47,709 nt of DNA from Clostridia bacterium. Lineage in GTDB: Bacteria; Bacillota; Clostridia; Peptostreptococcales; Acidaminobacteraceae. The first letter of the stretch is position 1. Each line of letters starts with the position of its first letter. The translations under genes were made by a program, and so were the position numbers. Positions 7,296 to 15,484 of this stretch are shown here, one piece after another. Below the pieces are notes generated by a model. It ran no database searches and had not been told where the DNA came from. It worked only from the letters and a program-made list of their open reading frames with translations. The stretch lies in NCBI GenBank assembly GCA_014859095.1, contig JACUUV010000021.1:1-47709 (forward strand), read 5' to 3'.

Positions 7296-7979
7296 ATGAA
7301 AGTTAAAAATATTTTGTTGTTAGTGTTGATTATTGCGTTGCTTTTGATTCCAATAAAAATCGTTCCGATTGTGATCGATGGACATACGATGTACACATCG
7401 GCAATTGAAGAAATCTCCATAGAAGAAAAAGTGGATCAGGTGCGTTCAACGGGAATGTTTGTTAAAGTTGATGAGATTTCGGATGTGTTTTTGGAAATAT
7501 TGATCCAGTCGGAGGACCAGCGGTTTTATGAGCACAAAGGTTTCGATTTGAAGTCAACAGGTAGGGCTCTACTCAAAAATATTCAGACGGGTGCGAAAGT
7601 TGAAGGTGGCAGCAGCATCACTCAGCAGTTGGCCAAAAACCTTTATTTCTCTTTTGACAAGACTTACGATAGAAAAGTGGCTGAACTTTTTGTTGCTTTT
7701 CAACTGGAAAAAATGTATGAGAAAGATGAGATTCTAGAACTCTATTTAAATGTGGCTTATTTTGGCAATGGACAATATGGGATAGAAGCCGCATCAAGGT
7801 ATTATTATGGTGTTGGTGCTTTTGAACTCAATCAAGAACAATCTCAAGATCTTGTTAAGACACTTAAGAGTCCGAGCGTGTTTAATCCGAAAGCGATAAA
7901 GGATTTCTTTCATGTAAAAGTTTCAGATTTGAGTCTTAGTGGCTCAAATCTTTTTTTATGCGAATATTCTGAAAATTAA
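7296..7979 (+). CDS. Monofunctional peptidoglycan glycosyltransferase (GT51), altered C-terminus
   Basis: An N-terminal membrane anchor (residues 4-26) precedes a GT51 transglycosylase domain with the catalytic motif SEDQRFYEHKGFD, the GGSSITQQLAKNL block, KVAELFVAFQLEK and EILELYLNVAYFGNGQYGIEAASRYY. Such enzymes polymerise lipid II glycan strands outside the membrane. There is no penicillin-binding transpeptidase domain. After TLKSPSVFNPK the sequence loses family resemblance and the last 20 or so residues are encoded across a perfect intrinsic terminator (7925-7957). A one-base shift near 7900 would instead give a stop (TAA) just before the hairpin, so the C-terminus may be frameshifted; the catalytic motifs are intact. 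Confidence 0.82.
   Translation: MKVKNILLLVLIIALLLIPIKIVPIVIDGHTMYTSAIEEISIEEKVDQVRSTGMFVKVDEISDVFLEILIQSEDQRFYEHKGFDLKSTGRALLKNIQTGAKVEGGSSITQQLAKNLYFSFDKTYDRKVAELFVAFQLEKMYEKDEILELYLNVAYFGNGQYGIEAASRYYYGVGAFELNQEQSQDLVKTLKSPSVFNPKAIKDFFHVKVSDLSLSGSNLFLCEYSEN
7925..7957 (+). terminator. Intrinsic terminator lying inside the GT51 reading frame
   Basis: AGATTTGAG (7925-7933) and CTCAAATCT (7943-7951) form a perfect 9-bp stem followed by a run of T to 7957. The GT51 stop codon lies 20 bases further on. Confidence 0.8.
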
Positions 7980-8008
7980 TTGTAGGTTACAAACAATTGG
8001 ATTATAAT
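7980..8008 (+). promoter_or_regulatory. Promoter of the gntR operon
   Basis: TTGTAG (7980-7985) and TATAAT (8003-8008) are separated by 17 bases, giving a start site near 8015. Confidence 0.65.
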
Positions 8009-8020
8009 GGATTTATAAAT

Positions 8021-8035
8021 CGTGGTATTACCACG
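8021..8035. promoter_or_regulatory. GntR/FadR-type operator
   Basis: CGTGGTATTACCACG is a perfect palindrome that contains TGGTnnnACCA, the classic FadR-subfamily half-site arrangement. It sits just downstream of the predicted start site and before the gntR gene, so autorepression is likely. Confidence 0.75.
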
Positions 8036-8051
8036 GCAAAGAGAGGGACTT

Positions 8052-8720
8052 ATGCGTTTGTCAGCTGAGGAACAAGTTGAAAAGACTTTGATTCAAGGCA
8101 TCTTTGGCGGTGATTACAATGTAGGCGATTATCTGCCTCCAGAACGAAAACTGGCAGATCATCTTGGCTTCAGTAGACCGGTGATTCACAAGGCAATGAT
8201 CCGATTGGAAGGCAAGGGACTGGTGACCATTGTACCAAGGCGAGGTGTTCTGGTGAATGATTATCGCGAGTCAGGGAAGCTAGAGTTATTGGAGTCGCTT
8301 TATGAAATGTTCAAATGGAAGATTGGAATTGAGATGCATCGTTCCATTCTCGAGTTTGTTAAGGAAAACCTGACACGAGTACTCATGGAAGCTTTGAGAA
8401 ATAAGACAATATCTTACAAAATGAATCTGATGTTTGATGATGAAGAAGATTTGTTCAGATGGATGCATCATTTTGCCATGGCTTCTCAAAATGTAGTGTA
8501 CGCTATGTTATTCAATGAGTTTAAAACGGGCATCATAAATGTGAGTACCTTTTTGATGGTAGAAAAACTCAATGATTACCAAGTGATCCGAATGGAAATT
8601 GATGATGTTATACAAAGAGGAGAGGAAGCTAAGCTGCAACCGTTGATCAACGCGTTGTTTGATACGATAGAAAAACATTGGATCGGGAGGTGTGAAGATG
8701 AAGCTCAATCCCGCGGTTAA
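8052..8720 (+). CDS. GntR-family (FadR-like) transcriptional regulator
   Basis: A 222-residue regulator. The winged-helix domain shows LPPERKLADHLGFSRPVIHKAM followed by RLEGKGLV and the wing RRGVLVNDY, typical of GntR proteins; the C-terminal helical region has a FadR-like effector domain. The start at 8052 follows GAGAGGG; the frame upstream crosses the operator. It opens a run of genes encoding a broken YfcC-type carrier, two membrane proteins and an M20 peptidase, and overlaps the first by about 20 bases, so it probably senses a peptide, amino acid or organic acid handled by them. Confidence 0.87.
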   Translation: MRLSAEEQVEKTLIQGIFGGDYNVGDYLPPERKLADHLGFSRPVIHKAMIRLEGKGLVTIVPRRGVLVNDYRESGKLELLESLYEMFKWKIGIEMHRSILEFVKENLTRVLMEALRNKTISYKMNLMFDDEEDLFRWMHHFAMASQNVVYAMLFNEFKTGIINVSTFLMVEKLNDYQVIRMEIDDVIQRGEEAKLQPLINALFDTIEKHWIGRCEDEAQSRG

Positions 8721-9592
8721 ATCATTTTTTAGTGCATTTATCATATTATTAGTCTTATACATCGGTACAGGATTTTCACTTTATATTGTACCCGGTGCAA
8801 ACAGCGATTGGGCTTGGCCACAGCGTTTTGGCTTGTGGACTGGGATTTGCTGCAGCGGTATCCAATCCATTCACAATTGGTGTGGCTCAGAAACTTGCCG
8901 AGTTGCCCCTCTTTTCGGGGGCGCTTCTCAGAGTTGCTGTTTTTATTTCTGTCTATGTGATTCTGGTATCATTTTTGTGGATCAGGATAAAAAAGATAAA
9001 AGTGTATCCACATTTGGAAGTGGAAGTAGAGGCTGTTCTTGGGACGAGTGTTCCTAAGAAAGCTTATGTGGTCTTCATCGCTTTGATGTGTGGTATGGCT
9101 GCGTTTATTGCGTTGTCGCCTTTTGCTTCAATACTTAGAGATCTGAGCTTGCCTTTTATCGCCCTTATATTTATGGTTTCGGCTGTGAGTGTGGGAATGA
9201 TTGTAAAACGTGATTTAAGATGGGTCGGAAGACATTATTTCAAGGGGGCTGTGGATATGTCTCCTGCGATCTTGTTGGTTTTTGTGTCTGTTTTGGGACT
9301 GAACTTTTTCATAGGGTCGGGGAGTGCGAAAGCTTTTATACTCATGCCAGTTGTGGTACCTATGATGGATCTGATTGGCGTATCTCGTCAACTCGGGGTT
9401 CTAGCCTTTCAGTTTGGTGATGGTTTTTCAAATGTGCTTTATCCCACTAATGCGGTACTACTCATCGCACTTGGGATTTCAGGAGTGAGTTACGGGAAAT
9501 GGCTTAGATTTGTGATTCCGATTCAAGCGCTGATGCTAGTGATTTCAGTCGCGTGGCTTTGGATTGCTTATCAAATTGGATACGGGGGATAG
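8698..9592 (+). pseudogene. YfcC/ArcD-like carrier with internal deletion and frame change
   Basis: The start (ATG 8698, after GGGAGGTG) encodes one YfcC-like opening membrane helix ending YIVPGA near 8797. The frame then fails to match. In the +1 frame from about 8800 a second part begins QTAIGLGHSVLACGLGFAAAVSNPFTIGVAQ and continues with the complete C-terminal half of a YfcC-family carrier to 9592. Family proteins are about 450-500 residues; here roughly 100 or more residues between the first helix and the GFAAA..NPFT motif are missing. The gene is therefore probably inactive. YfcC proteins are anaerobic C4-dicarboxylate/amino acid carriers or arginine/ornithine exchangers. Confidence 0.78.
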
Positions 9593-9605
9593 AAAGGGGT
9601 AACTT

Positions 9606-10328
9606 ATGCAGTTTAATCTCAACAGTACGTTTTTATTTATGGTTGCGGGTTCAGTGATCCTATTTGTTTTGGCGCAATCGGTATACTTTTTGGTCAAGGC
9701 ACTTGCTGAGGCCAAGCGCATTGGAATGGATCAATCCATTCTGAAGAGAACCATTAAGTCCAGTGCGGCTTTTACTGTCGCACCAGCTATTTCGATTTTA
9801 CTCGGTGTCATCTCATTGTCAAAATTTCTGGGATTGCCATTACCGTGGTTAAGGCTCAGTATCCTCGGTGCGCTCACATATGAACTGACTGCAGCGGCGT
9901 CTGCGGCTTCAACGGTTGGCGTTTCCGTGACTGAAGCCATCAAAGATCCAGTGGCATATACCACAATTGTTTGGGTCATGACCCTCGGAATCATTCCAAG
10001 TGTGTTGTTGATCCCACTCTTTCTCAAAAAGATTCAAGGAGGGATTGTCTCCCTTAAGAAGCGCGATAAGGTTTGGGGCGATCACTTTATGACGGCAATC
10101 TTCATGGGTATGATTTCAGCATTCTTGGGTGTCGTTTTTGCCACAGTCACTCAGGGCATAAAAGGTTGGATTCCTGTTTTTGTCTTGATGTTCTCAGCAG
10201 TGGTCATGACGGTATGCGGCTTATTCATTAAAAAGTATAAACTCAAGTGGCTTGAGGATTATGCACTGCCGTTTAGCATTATTGGCGGAATGTCGTTTGC
10301 AGTTTTCATTACACAAGTGATCTATTAG
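9606..10328 (+). CDS. DUF5058-family membrane protein
   Basis: A 240-residue integral membrane protein with about six hydrophobic segments. The central stretch LTYELTAAASAASTVGVS and the MTLGIIPSVLLIPLF helix are what I recognise as DUF5058. AAAGGGG precedes the ATG and the gene starts 13 bases after the carrier pseudogene. It is followed 9 bases later by a second small membrane protein and then an M20 peptidase. The gene pairing suggests that the two membrane proteins form one transporter whose substrate is processed by the peptidase; this is inference from context only. Confidence 0.7.
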   Translation: MQFNLNSTFLFMVAGSVILFVLAQSVYFLVKALAEAKRIGMDQSILKRTIKSSAAFTVAPAISILLGVISLSKFLGLPLPWLRLSILGALTYELTAAASAASTVGVSVTEAIKDPVAYTTIVWVMTLGIIPSVLLIPLFLKKIQGGIVSLKKRDKVWGDHFMTAIFMGMISAFLGVVFATVTQGIKGWIPVFVLMFSAVVMTVCGLFIKKYKLKWLEDYALPFSIIGGMSFAVFITQVIY

Positions 10329-10337
10329 GAGGACAAC

Positions 10338-10997
10338 ATGCAAAAAAAACCTTATGAAGAACAAATCCATGTTTATGGACGCGTGTGGATGTTGACTGCT
10401 TTTTTTATGATGTTGATGGTCCCCACAGCAATATGCGCATACTATGATGCGTGGCCAACTCTGTCTGCAGTGGCAAAAGGACTCCTTGGAGTGGCACCGA
10501 TTTTTTGGACAGTTGCCGTCATTGAAGTGATCACCTTTACGCCGATGCTTGGATCAGGTGGTGCTTATCTGGCTTTTGTCACTGGAAATCTTACAAATTT
10601 GAAAGTGCCATGTGCGCTGTATGCCATGGAAAATGCAAAAGTTAAGCAAGGCACTCTTGAAGGGGAGCTCATCTCCACCATTGCCATTGCAGTCTCGTCA
10701 ATTGCGACTGTGCTGATTATAGCGCTTGGTGTTTTGATGCTTGCGCCACTCACACCTGTACTCAATTCAGAAATGCTGAAACCGGCTTTTGATAATATTC
10801 TTCCCGCACTATTTGGTGGACTTGCTGTGGTTTATGTGAGTAAAAACTGGAAAATCGCATTGTCTCCACTGATTTTTATGATTGTATTATTTATAAGTGT
10901 ACCCTCACTGGCCGGGTCGGTTTCCATATTGGTGCCGGTGGGTGCTTTGATTGCTATTGGCATGGCCAGACTTTTGTATAAAAAAGGACTGATATAG
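10338..10997 (+). CDS. Unnamed multi-pass membrane protein, likely partner of the DUF5058 protein
   Basis: A 219-residue hydrophobic protein with about five or six membrane segments. A notable glycine-rich stretch, TPMLGSGGAYLAFVTGN, follows the second helix and looks like a re-entrant or ligand-contact region, with the conserved-looking LKVPCALYAMENAK after it. I do not recognise a characterised family. GGAGG precedes the ATG, the gap to the DUF5058 gene is 9 bases, and the M20 peptidase gene starts 10 bases downstream, so the three are surely co-transcribed. A two-subunit importer is the most economical idea. Confidence 0.65.
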   Translation: MQKKPYEEQIHVYGRVWMLTAFFMMLMVPTAICAYYDAWPTLSAVAKGLLGVAPIFWTVAVIEVITFTPMLGSGGAYLAFVTGNLTNLKVPCALYAMENAKVKQGTLEGELISTIAIAVSSIATVLIIALGVLMLAPLTPVLNSEMLKPAFDNILPALFGGLAVVYVSKNWKIALSPLIFMIVLFISVPSLAGSVSILVPVGALIAIGMARLLYKKGLI

Positions 10998-11007
10998 GAG
11001 GAAGAAC

Positions 11008-12342
11008 ATGGGTTATTCATCAAAAGACGGACTGGCCATTGCTAACAGACTTTCTCGGATGATCAGATGTGAGACTGTGAGTTATAATGATCTGGACAAA
11101 ATTGATTATAGGCGTTTTGATGAGTTCAAAGCGCTTTTAGAAGAGCTATATCCTGAGCTCCATAAGATTTGTGAACGTTCATATCACGGGGATACTGGGA
11201 TTCTTTACAGATGGGCGGGTAAATCGAATCAAGATGTGACAGTACTGATGTCACATTATGATGTTGTGCCTTGTAATGAAGCGTTGTGGACTAGAGCGCC
11301 TTTTTCGGGTGAGATTGATGGTGGCTATGTTTGGGGAAGAGGGACGCTCGATACTAAAGGGACTTTGTGTGGTATTGTGGAAGCGGCTGAGGCTTTGATT
11401 AGGGATGGATTTATTCCTGAGAACGACATATATTTTTCGTTTTCCGGGGATGAGGAAATCAGTGGTCCATCAGCACCAGCAATCGTCGAGTATTTAAGGT
11501 CACGTGATATAAGACCAGCACTAGTTCTGGATGAAGGGGGAGCTATAGTTGAGAATGTTTTTCCCGGTGTGAGCAAACCAGTCGCTGTGATAGGAACCGG
11601 TGAAAAAGGATATCTGGATTTGAGACTCGTTATGGAAGGCAAAGGCGGACACTCGTCTGCACCTCCGGCACATTCTCTTGTGGGGAGCCTTGCAAAGGCG
11701 GTTGTAAAGCTGGAAAGCAAGCCCTTCAAAGCGGAATTGACAGCACCTGTACTGGAGATGTTTAAGACGTTGGGACGTCATAGTACTTTTATCTATCGGT
11801 TGATTTTTGCGAACTTATGGCTTTTTATGCCTCTTTTAAAGATTTTATTTACTAAGCAAGGTGGAGAAATGAATGCTTTGATTCGTACAACCACTGCCAT
11901 TACAAAGATGGAAGGTAGCAAAGCATACAATGTGCTTCCTCCGTATGCGGAAATTGGTTTAAACCTTAGACTTATGCCAAACGATACTGTGGCGAGTGCT
12001 AAAAAATATGTGGAAGATATCATTGGTAATCCAGATATTAAAGTTGAGGTGGTGGAATCCAGAGAAGCGTCACCGCTTTCGCCGACTGGTAGTGATGGAT
12101 GGCAAAAAGTGAAAGAGGCTATCCATGAGACTTGGGAGGGGGTTATCGTATCACCGTATTTGATGCTCGCCGCAAGTGACTCCAGACATTTTTGCGAGAT
12201 TTCGGATCATGTGCTCCGGTTTTCGGCCATGCCACTTTCAAAAGAAGAGCGGGGTTTGATTCATGGCAATGACGAGCGTATTCAAATCGAAAATTTAGTT
12301 GCAACGGTTCGGTTTTATGAGAATCTAATTCGAAAGTTATAG
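11008..12342 (+). CDS. M20-family metallopeptidase (carboxypeptidase S / PM20D1-like)
   Basis: A 444-residue zinc peptidase. Metal and catalytic motifs are visible: MSHYDVVP (first zinc ligand His and Asp), GRGTLDTKG (bridging Asp), SGDEEISG (catalytic Glu-Glu pair), and the lid-domain histidine in GKGGHSSAPP, plus SDSRHF and GLIHGNDERI near the C-terminus. This arrangement matches the carboxypeptidase S/PM20D1 branch, which cleaves N-acyl amino acids or dipeptides. GGAGGAAGAAC precedes the ATG. No signal peptide is present, so it acts in the cytosol on a substrate presumably brought in by the two membrane proteins encoded just upstream. Confidence 0.88.
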   Translation: MGYSSKDGLAIANRLSRMIRCETVSYNDLDKIDYRRFDEFKALLEELYPELHKICERSYHGDTGILYRWAGKSNQDVTVLMSHYDVVPCNEALWTRAPFSGEIDGGYVWGRGTLDTKGTLCGIVEAAEALIRDGFIPENDIYFSFSGDEEISGPSAPAIVEYLRSRDIRPALVLDEGGAIVENVFPGVSKPVAVIGTGEKGYLDLRLVMEGKGGHSSAPPAHSLVGSLAKAVVKLESKPFKAELTAPVLEMFKTLGRHSTFIYRLIFANLWLFMPLLKILFTKQGGEMNALIRTTTAITKMEGSKAYNVLPPYAEIGLNLRLMPNDTVASAKKYVEDIIGNPDIKVEVVESREASPLSPTGSDGWQKVKEAIHETWEGVIVSPYLMLAASDSRHFCEISDHVLRFSAMPLSKEERGLIHGNDERIQIENLVATVRFYENLIRKL

Positions 12343-12477
12343 ACGGTAGATTTGATTAAGATTTTCGATGAAACTGAGTTTGAGTACAAATATGTAGTCA
12401 ATGAGGGCGCAGGCCATGTTTGTCCGATAGATTTGAAGGAAAAGATTGAAGATGCCATGGCGTTCATTCTTGGTTGA
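12343..12477 (+). pseudogene. Remnant of an alpha/beta-hydrolase C-terminus
   Basis: In the frame beginning just after the M20 stop, about 44 codons read TVDLIKIFDETEFEY and then NEGAGHVCPIDLKEKIEDAM to TGA at 12475-12477. The GAGH segment followed by a terminal helix is what the catalytic-histidine end of an alpha/beta hydrolase looks like. There is no start codon or ribosome binding site and nothing of the nucleophile elbow, so it appears to be a relic of a deleted gene. Confidence 0.4.
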
Positions 12478-12535
12478 TTTTTTGAAGAAAATGGATAAGA
12501 TATGAGTAGCAGGTGCCTCGTGGTGCCTGATGATC

Positions 12536-12573
12536 AAAAAAAGTCAACACGGTTTATTGTGCTGACTTTTTCT
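12536..12573. terminator. Bidirectional intrinsic terminator
   Basis: AAAAAGTCA-CAC and GTG-TGACTTTTT form a stem with one mismatch around an 8-base loop, flanked by A- and T-runs. It serves the peptidase operon and the convergent P-ATPase gene. Confidence 0.75.
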
Positions 12574-12574
12574 T

Positions 12575-15250
12575 TTACAACTTCCTGTTTTTCACCAATC
12601 TAAAGATCTGAATGATCAAAGTGGGGATCACTGAGCCCGCGATGATGATGAACCATTTGTACAGATTTAGCGGTTCAGTTCCCATTACTCTGTTGAGGAA
12701 TGGTGAATATACTGCGACGATTTGAAGGGCGAATGAGATTAAAAGTGCACCTATCAAGTATGGGTTTTTGAATACGGATTTGTTCAGTCCGAATGAATTT
12801 TTATCCCTCACGTTGAAGATGTGGAAGAGTTGTCCAAAGGCCATTGTGGAAAAGGCCATTGTTCGTGCGGTTTCTTCTGTGTAGCCGCTTTCTAGGCCAT
12901 AGATGAAAACAAACAGAGCACCAAGACTTATCAAAATGCCGTTTCCAAGTACTTTGAACAGGAAACCTTTTGTGACAATCGCTTGTTCTGGATTCCTTGG
13001 GCGCCTTTTCATGATGTCGACTTCAGCGGGTTCCCATGCGAGCGACATTGCGGGAAGGACGTCAACCACAAGGTTGAGCCAAAGAATCTGTAGTGCCAAG
13101 ATTGGCATGGGTAGCCTTAAAAGAATTGTAATGAACACTGCAAGAATTTCTACGACGTTACAGGAGAACAGAAAGTAGACAAATTTTTCAATGTTGTCAA
13201 AAATGGTTCGACCTTCTTTGATGGCTTTGACAATGGTTGAAAAACGGTCATCTGTGAGGATCATATCAGACGCGTCTTTCGCAACTTCAGTGCCTCTTAT
13301 TCCCATGGCGATTCCTATATCGGCGCCGTTCAATGCAGGAGCGTCATTAACGCCATCTCCAGTCATCGCTGTAACCTCTTTGTCGATGTTCAGTGCTCTT
13401 ACGATTTGCAGTTTGTTTTCTGGTGAGACCCTGGCAAAAACAGAAACGATTTTTATTTTTTCGGCGAGTTCGCTGTCGGACATCTTGTCCATCTCTCTGC
13501 CGGTGATGACTTCATCGTAGTTGTTCATTTGTATTTGACTTGCAATAATCGATGCGGTCTTAGGATGGTCACCAGTAATCATGATGACTCTGATTCCAGC
13601 ATCTTGAGCTTCTTTTACAGCCTGTTTGACGTCTTCTCTAGGCGGATCGAGTATACCGGTCAGTCCAAGAAGTGATATGCCGTTTTCTAGGGCTTTTCTC
13701 ATGGATGCCTCTGAGCCATCACCCTCGTAATTAGCAACTTCTCCTAGCGCCAAGACTCTCATACCTTTTTCTGCAAGTGAATTGTTCGTTTTTTCCATAG
13801 ACTCAATATGCTCTTTTGAATCTGAGCTCATATTCAGAAGAACGTCAGGTGCGCCTTTGATGTAGAGTCTTTTTTTGCTGCCGCTGATTTCATAGGCCGT
13901 GACCATGAATTTTTCCTTGGAGCTGAATGGAATTTCTCCAATTCGCGTGTAGCCTTCGGTATCCAGTGATTTTCGATCCATGGATACTTTCTTGCCAAGA
14001 ACCACAAGCCCACCTTCGGTGGGATCTCCAATGATGCTGAATTGCTCTTCATCCTCAGAAAGCGAAGCGTTGCTTGAAAGGACACCAGCCCTGATAAGTG
14101 ATTTTAATTCACTAGAGTCATCCATCTGTACTGGAATGTCGTTTTCAAATATTTTACCTTCCGGTTTATAACCGGTTCCTTCGACTTTATAGGCGTTCCC
14201 GGAAATCAGATGAATCTCTCTGACGGTCATTTGATTCTCTGTCAGTGTACCCGTCTTGTCGGTGCAGATGACCGTTGTGGAACCCAAGGTTTCAACTGCA
14301 GGAAGGCTTTTAACAAGCGCATTGTGGGATGCCATGGTCTTCATGCCGATGGCGAGGGTGATGGTGGAGACTGCGGGCAATGCCTCAGGGACTGCGGCGA
14401 TAGCCAAAATGATGCCGATTTTAATCATTGTGGAAACATCTTCACCAGTGACGATACCGGTGGCAGTGACCACAACAGCTACAAATCCGGATAAAATAAT
14501 CAATGTCTTACCTAATTTATCGAGCTGCTTTTCAAGTGGAGTCTGCTCTTTCTTATCGTTTTTCAGCATGGCACTTATTTTACCGATTTCTGTTTCCATG
14601 CCTGTGGATGTGACGATTGCATAGGCGTTGCCTCTTGTTGCCGCAGTTCCTGAATAGATCATGTTTTTTCGATCGCCGAGTGGTGTGTCCTCCTCTGATG
14701 TGGTCTCATGGTCCTTGTCTACAGCTTCAGATTCACCGGTGAGTGAAGATTCGATAGAGGCGAAATTCTTGTTTTTTACTAGCCTTGCATCAGCTGTAAT
14801 GGAATCGCCTTCTTCAATGAACAGGAGGTCGCCAACGACTATTTCACTGGATGGGACTTCCTTGATTTGACCATCCCTTATGACTTTGGAAATGGTTTTT
14901 GTCAATTTTTGCAGCGACTCTACAGATTTTTGCGCTTTATACTCTGAGATGAACCCGGATAGAACTGCGATTAAAATTGCAATGATCACGGCTATTGCTT
15001 CGACTGTATCACCCATAAAAAAAGCCACCAATGCTGCTGCAATGAGTAGATACACGATGATATTGTTCAAATTGTGAAAAAGAATTTCCCAAGGTGAAAC
15101 GCCCTTTGTGGTCTCAAGGACGTTAGCACCGTATTTTTGTGTCCTAATCTTTACTTCATGCGATTCAAGCCCATTTTCAATATCCGAGACCGATGATTCA
15201 ACGACATCTTCTATGGATTTCGTATGTGGGTGTTGAATAATTTTTCCCAT
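12575..15250 (-). CDS. Calcium-type P-type cation-transporting ATPase
   Basis: An 891-residue P-type ATPase. The actuator motif SLTGES, the phosphorylation motif DKTGTLT (Asp331), the nucleotide-binding KGAPD, the hinge TGDGVNDAPAL and the helix-4 motif AVPEALPAV are all present, with an N-terminal cation ATPase domain and a C-terminal set of helices including LWLNLVVDVLPAMSLA. This pattern fits the SERCA/PMCA-like group of bacterial calcium exporters; PEAL replaces the more usual PEGL. TAGGAGG precedes the ATG, and a TATAAT lies upstream at 15300-15295. It is a single-gene unit, convergent with the peptidase operon. Calcium is the likely ion, but sodium or another cation is possible. Confidence 0.87.
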   Translation of the reverse strand: MGKIIQHPHTKSIEDVVESSVSDIENGLESHEVKIRTQKYGANVLETTKGVSPWEILFHNLNNIIVYLLIAAALVAFFMGDTVEAIAVIIAILIAVLSGFISEYKAQKSVESLQKLTKTISKVIRDGQIKEVPSSEIVVGDLLFIEEGDSITADARLVKNKNFASIESSLTGESEAVDKDHETTSEEDTPLGDRKNMIYSGTAATRGNAYAIVTSTGMETEIGKISAMLKNDKKEQTPLEKQLDKLGKTLIILSGFVAVVVTATGIVTGEDVSTMIKIGIILAIAAVPEALPAVSTITLAIGMKTMASHNALVKSLPAVETLGSTTVICTDKTGTLTENQMTVREIHLISGNAYKVEGTGYKPEGKIFENDIPVQMDDSSELKSLIRAGVLSSNASLSEDEEQFSIIGDPTEGGLVVLGKKVSMDRKSLDTEGYTRIGEIPFSSKEKFMVTAYEISGSKKRLYIKGAPDVLLNMSSDSKEHIESMEKTNNSLAEKGMRVLALGEVANYEGDGSEASMRKALENGISLLGLTGILDPPREDVKQAVKEAQDAGIRVIMITGDHPKTASIIASQIQMNNYDEVITGREMDKMSDSELAEKIKIVSVFARVSPENKLQIVRALNIDKEVTAMTGDGVNDAPALNGADIGIAMGIRGTEVAKDASDMILTDDRFSTIVKAIKEGRTIFDNIEKFVYFLFSCNVVEILAVFITILLRLPMPILALQILWLNLVVDVLPAMSLAWEPAEVDIMKRRPRNPEQAIVTKGFLFKVLGNGILISLGALFVFIYGLESGYTEETARTMAFSTMAFGQLFHIFNVRDKNSFGLNKSVFKNPYLIGALLISFALQIVAVYSPFLNRVMGTEPLNLYKWFIIIAGSVIPTLIIQIFRLVKNRKL

Positions 15251-15308
15251 GCTACCTCCTAATATTGTGAATAAAATAATTACTTCAATATATCATTATA
15301 CCCAATGA

Positions 15309-15362
15309 GGGGCAACTGAAACTTATAGACTGGTCGATAGGTACCAGTTTTGACCTGTCCCC
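15309..15362. repeat. Decayed half of a GGTACC-core palindromic element
   Basis: The right arm, from GGTACC (15340) to GACCTGTCCCC (ending 15362), matches the right arms of the elements at 20.3 and 44.1 kb. The left arm survives only as GGGG with scattered matches. It lies upstream of the P-ATPase gene. Confidence 0.6.
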
Positions 15363-15395
15363 AATTAGAATTTGTTAAAAAAGTAAAAATACTGT

Positions 15396-15423
15396 TTGAT
15401 TTCTAAATCGATTTCGTTATAAT
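15396..15423 (+). promoter_or_regulatory. Promoter of the ROK kinase gene with a LacI-type operator in the spacer
   Basis: TTGATT (15396-15401) and TATAAT (15418-15423) are 16 bases apart. Between them lies TAAATCGATTTC (15404-15415), nearly the same as the perfect palindrome GAAATCGATTTC found upstream of the aldo/keto reductase gene. A repressor bound there would block RNA polymerase directly. Confidence 0.65.
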
Positions 15424-15484
15424 GAAAGGGACAAGATCTTGCTTAGGCGAGATTGAATAAATGAGATATCGGAGCGACTACTTT

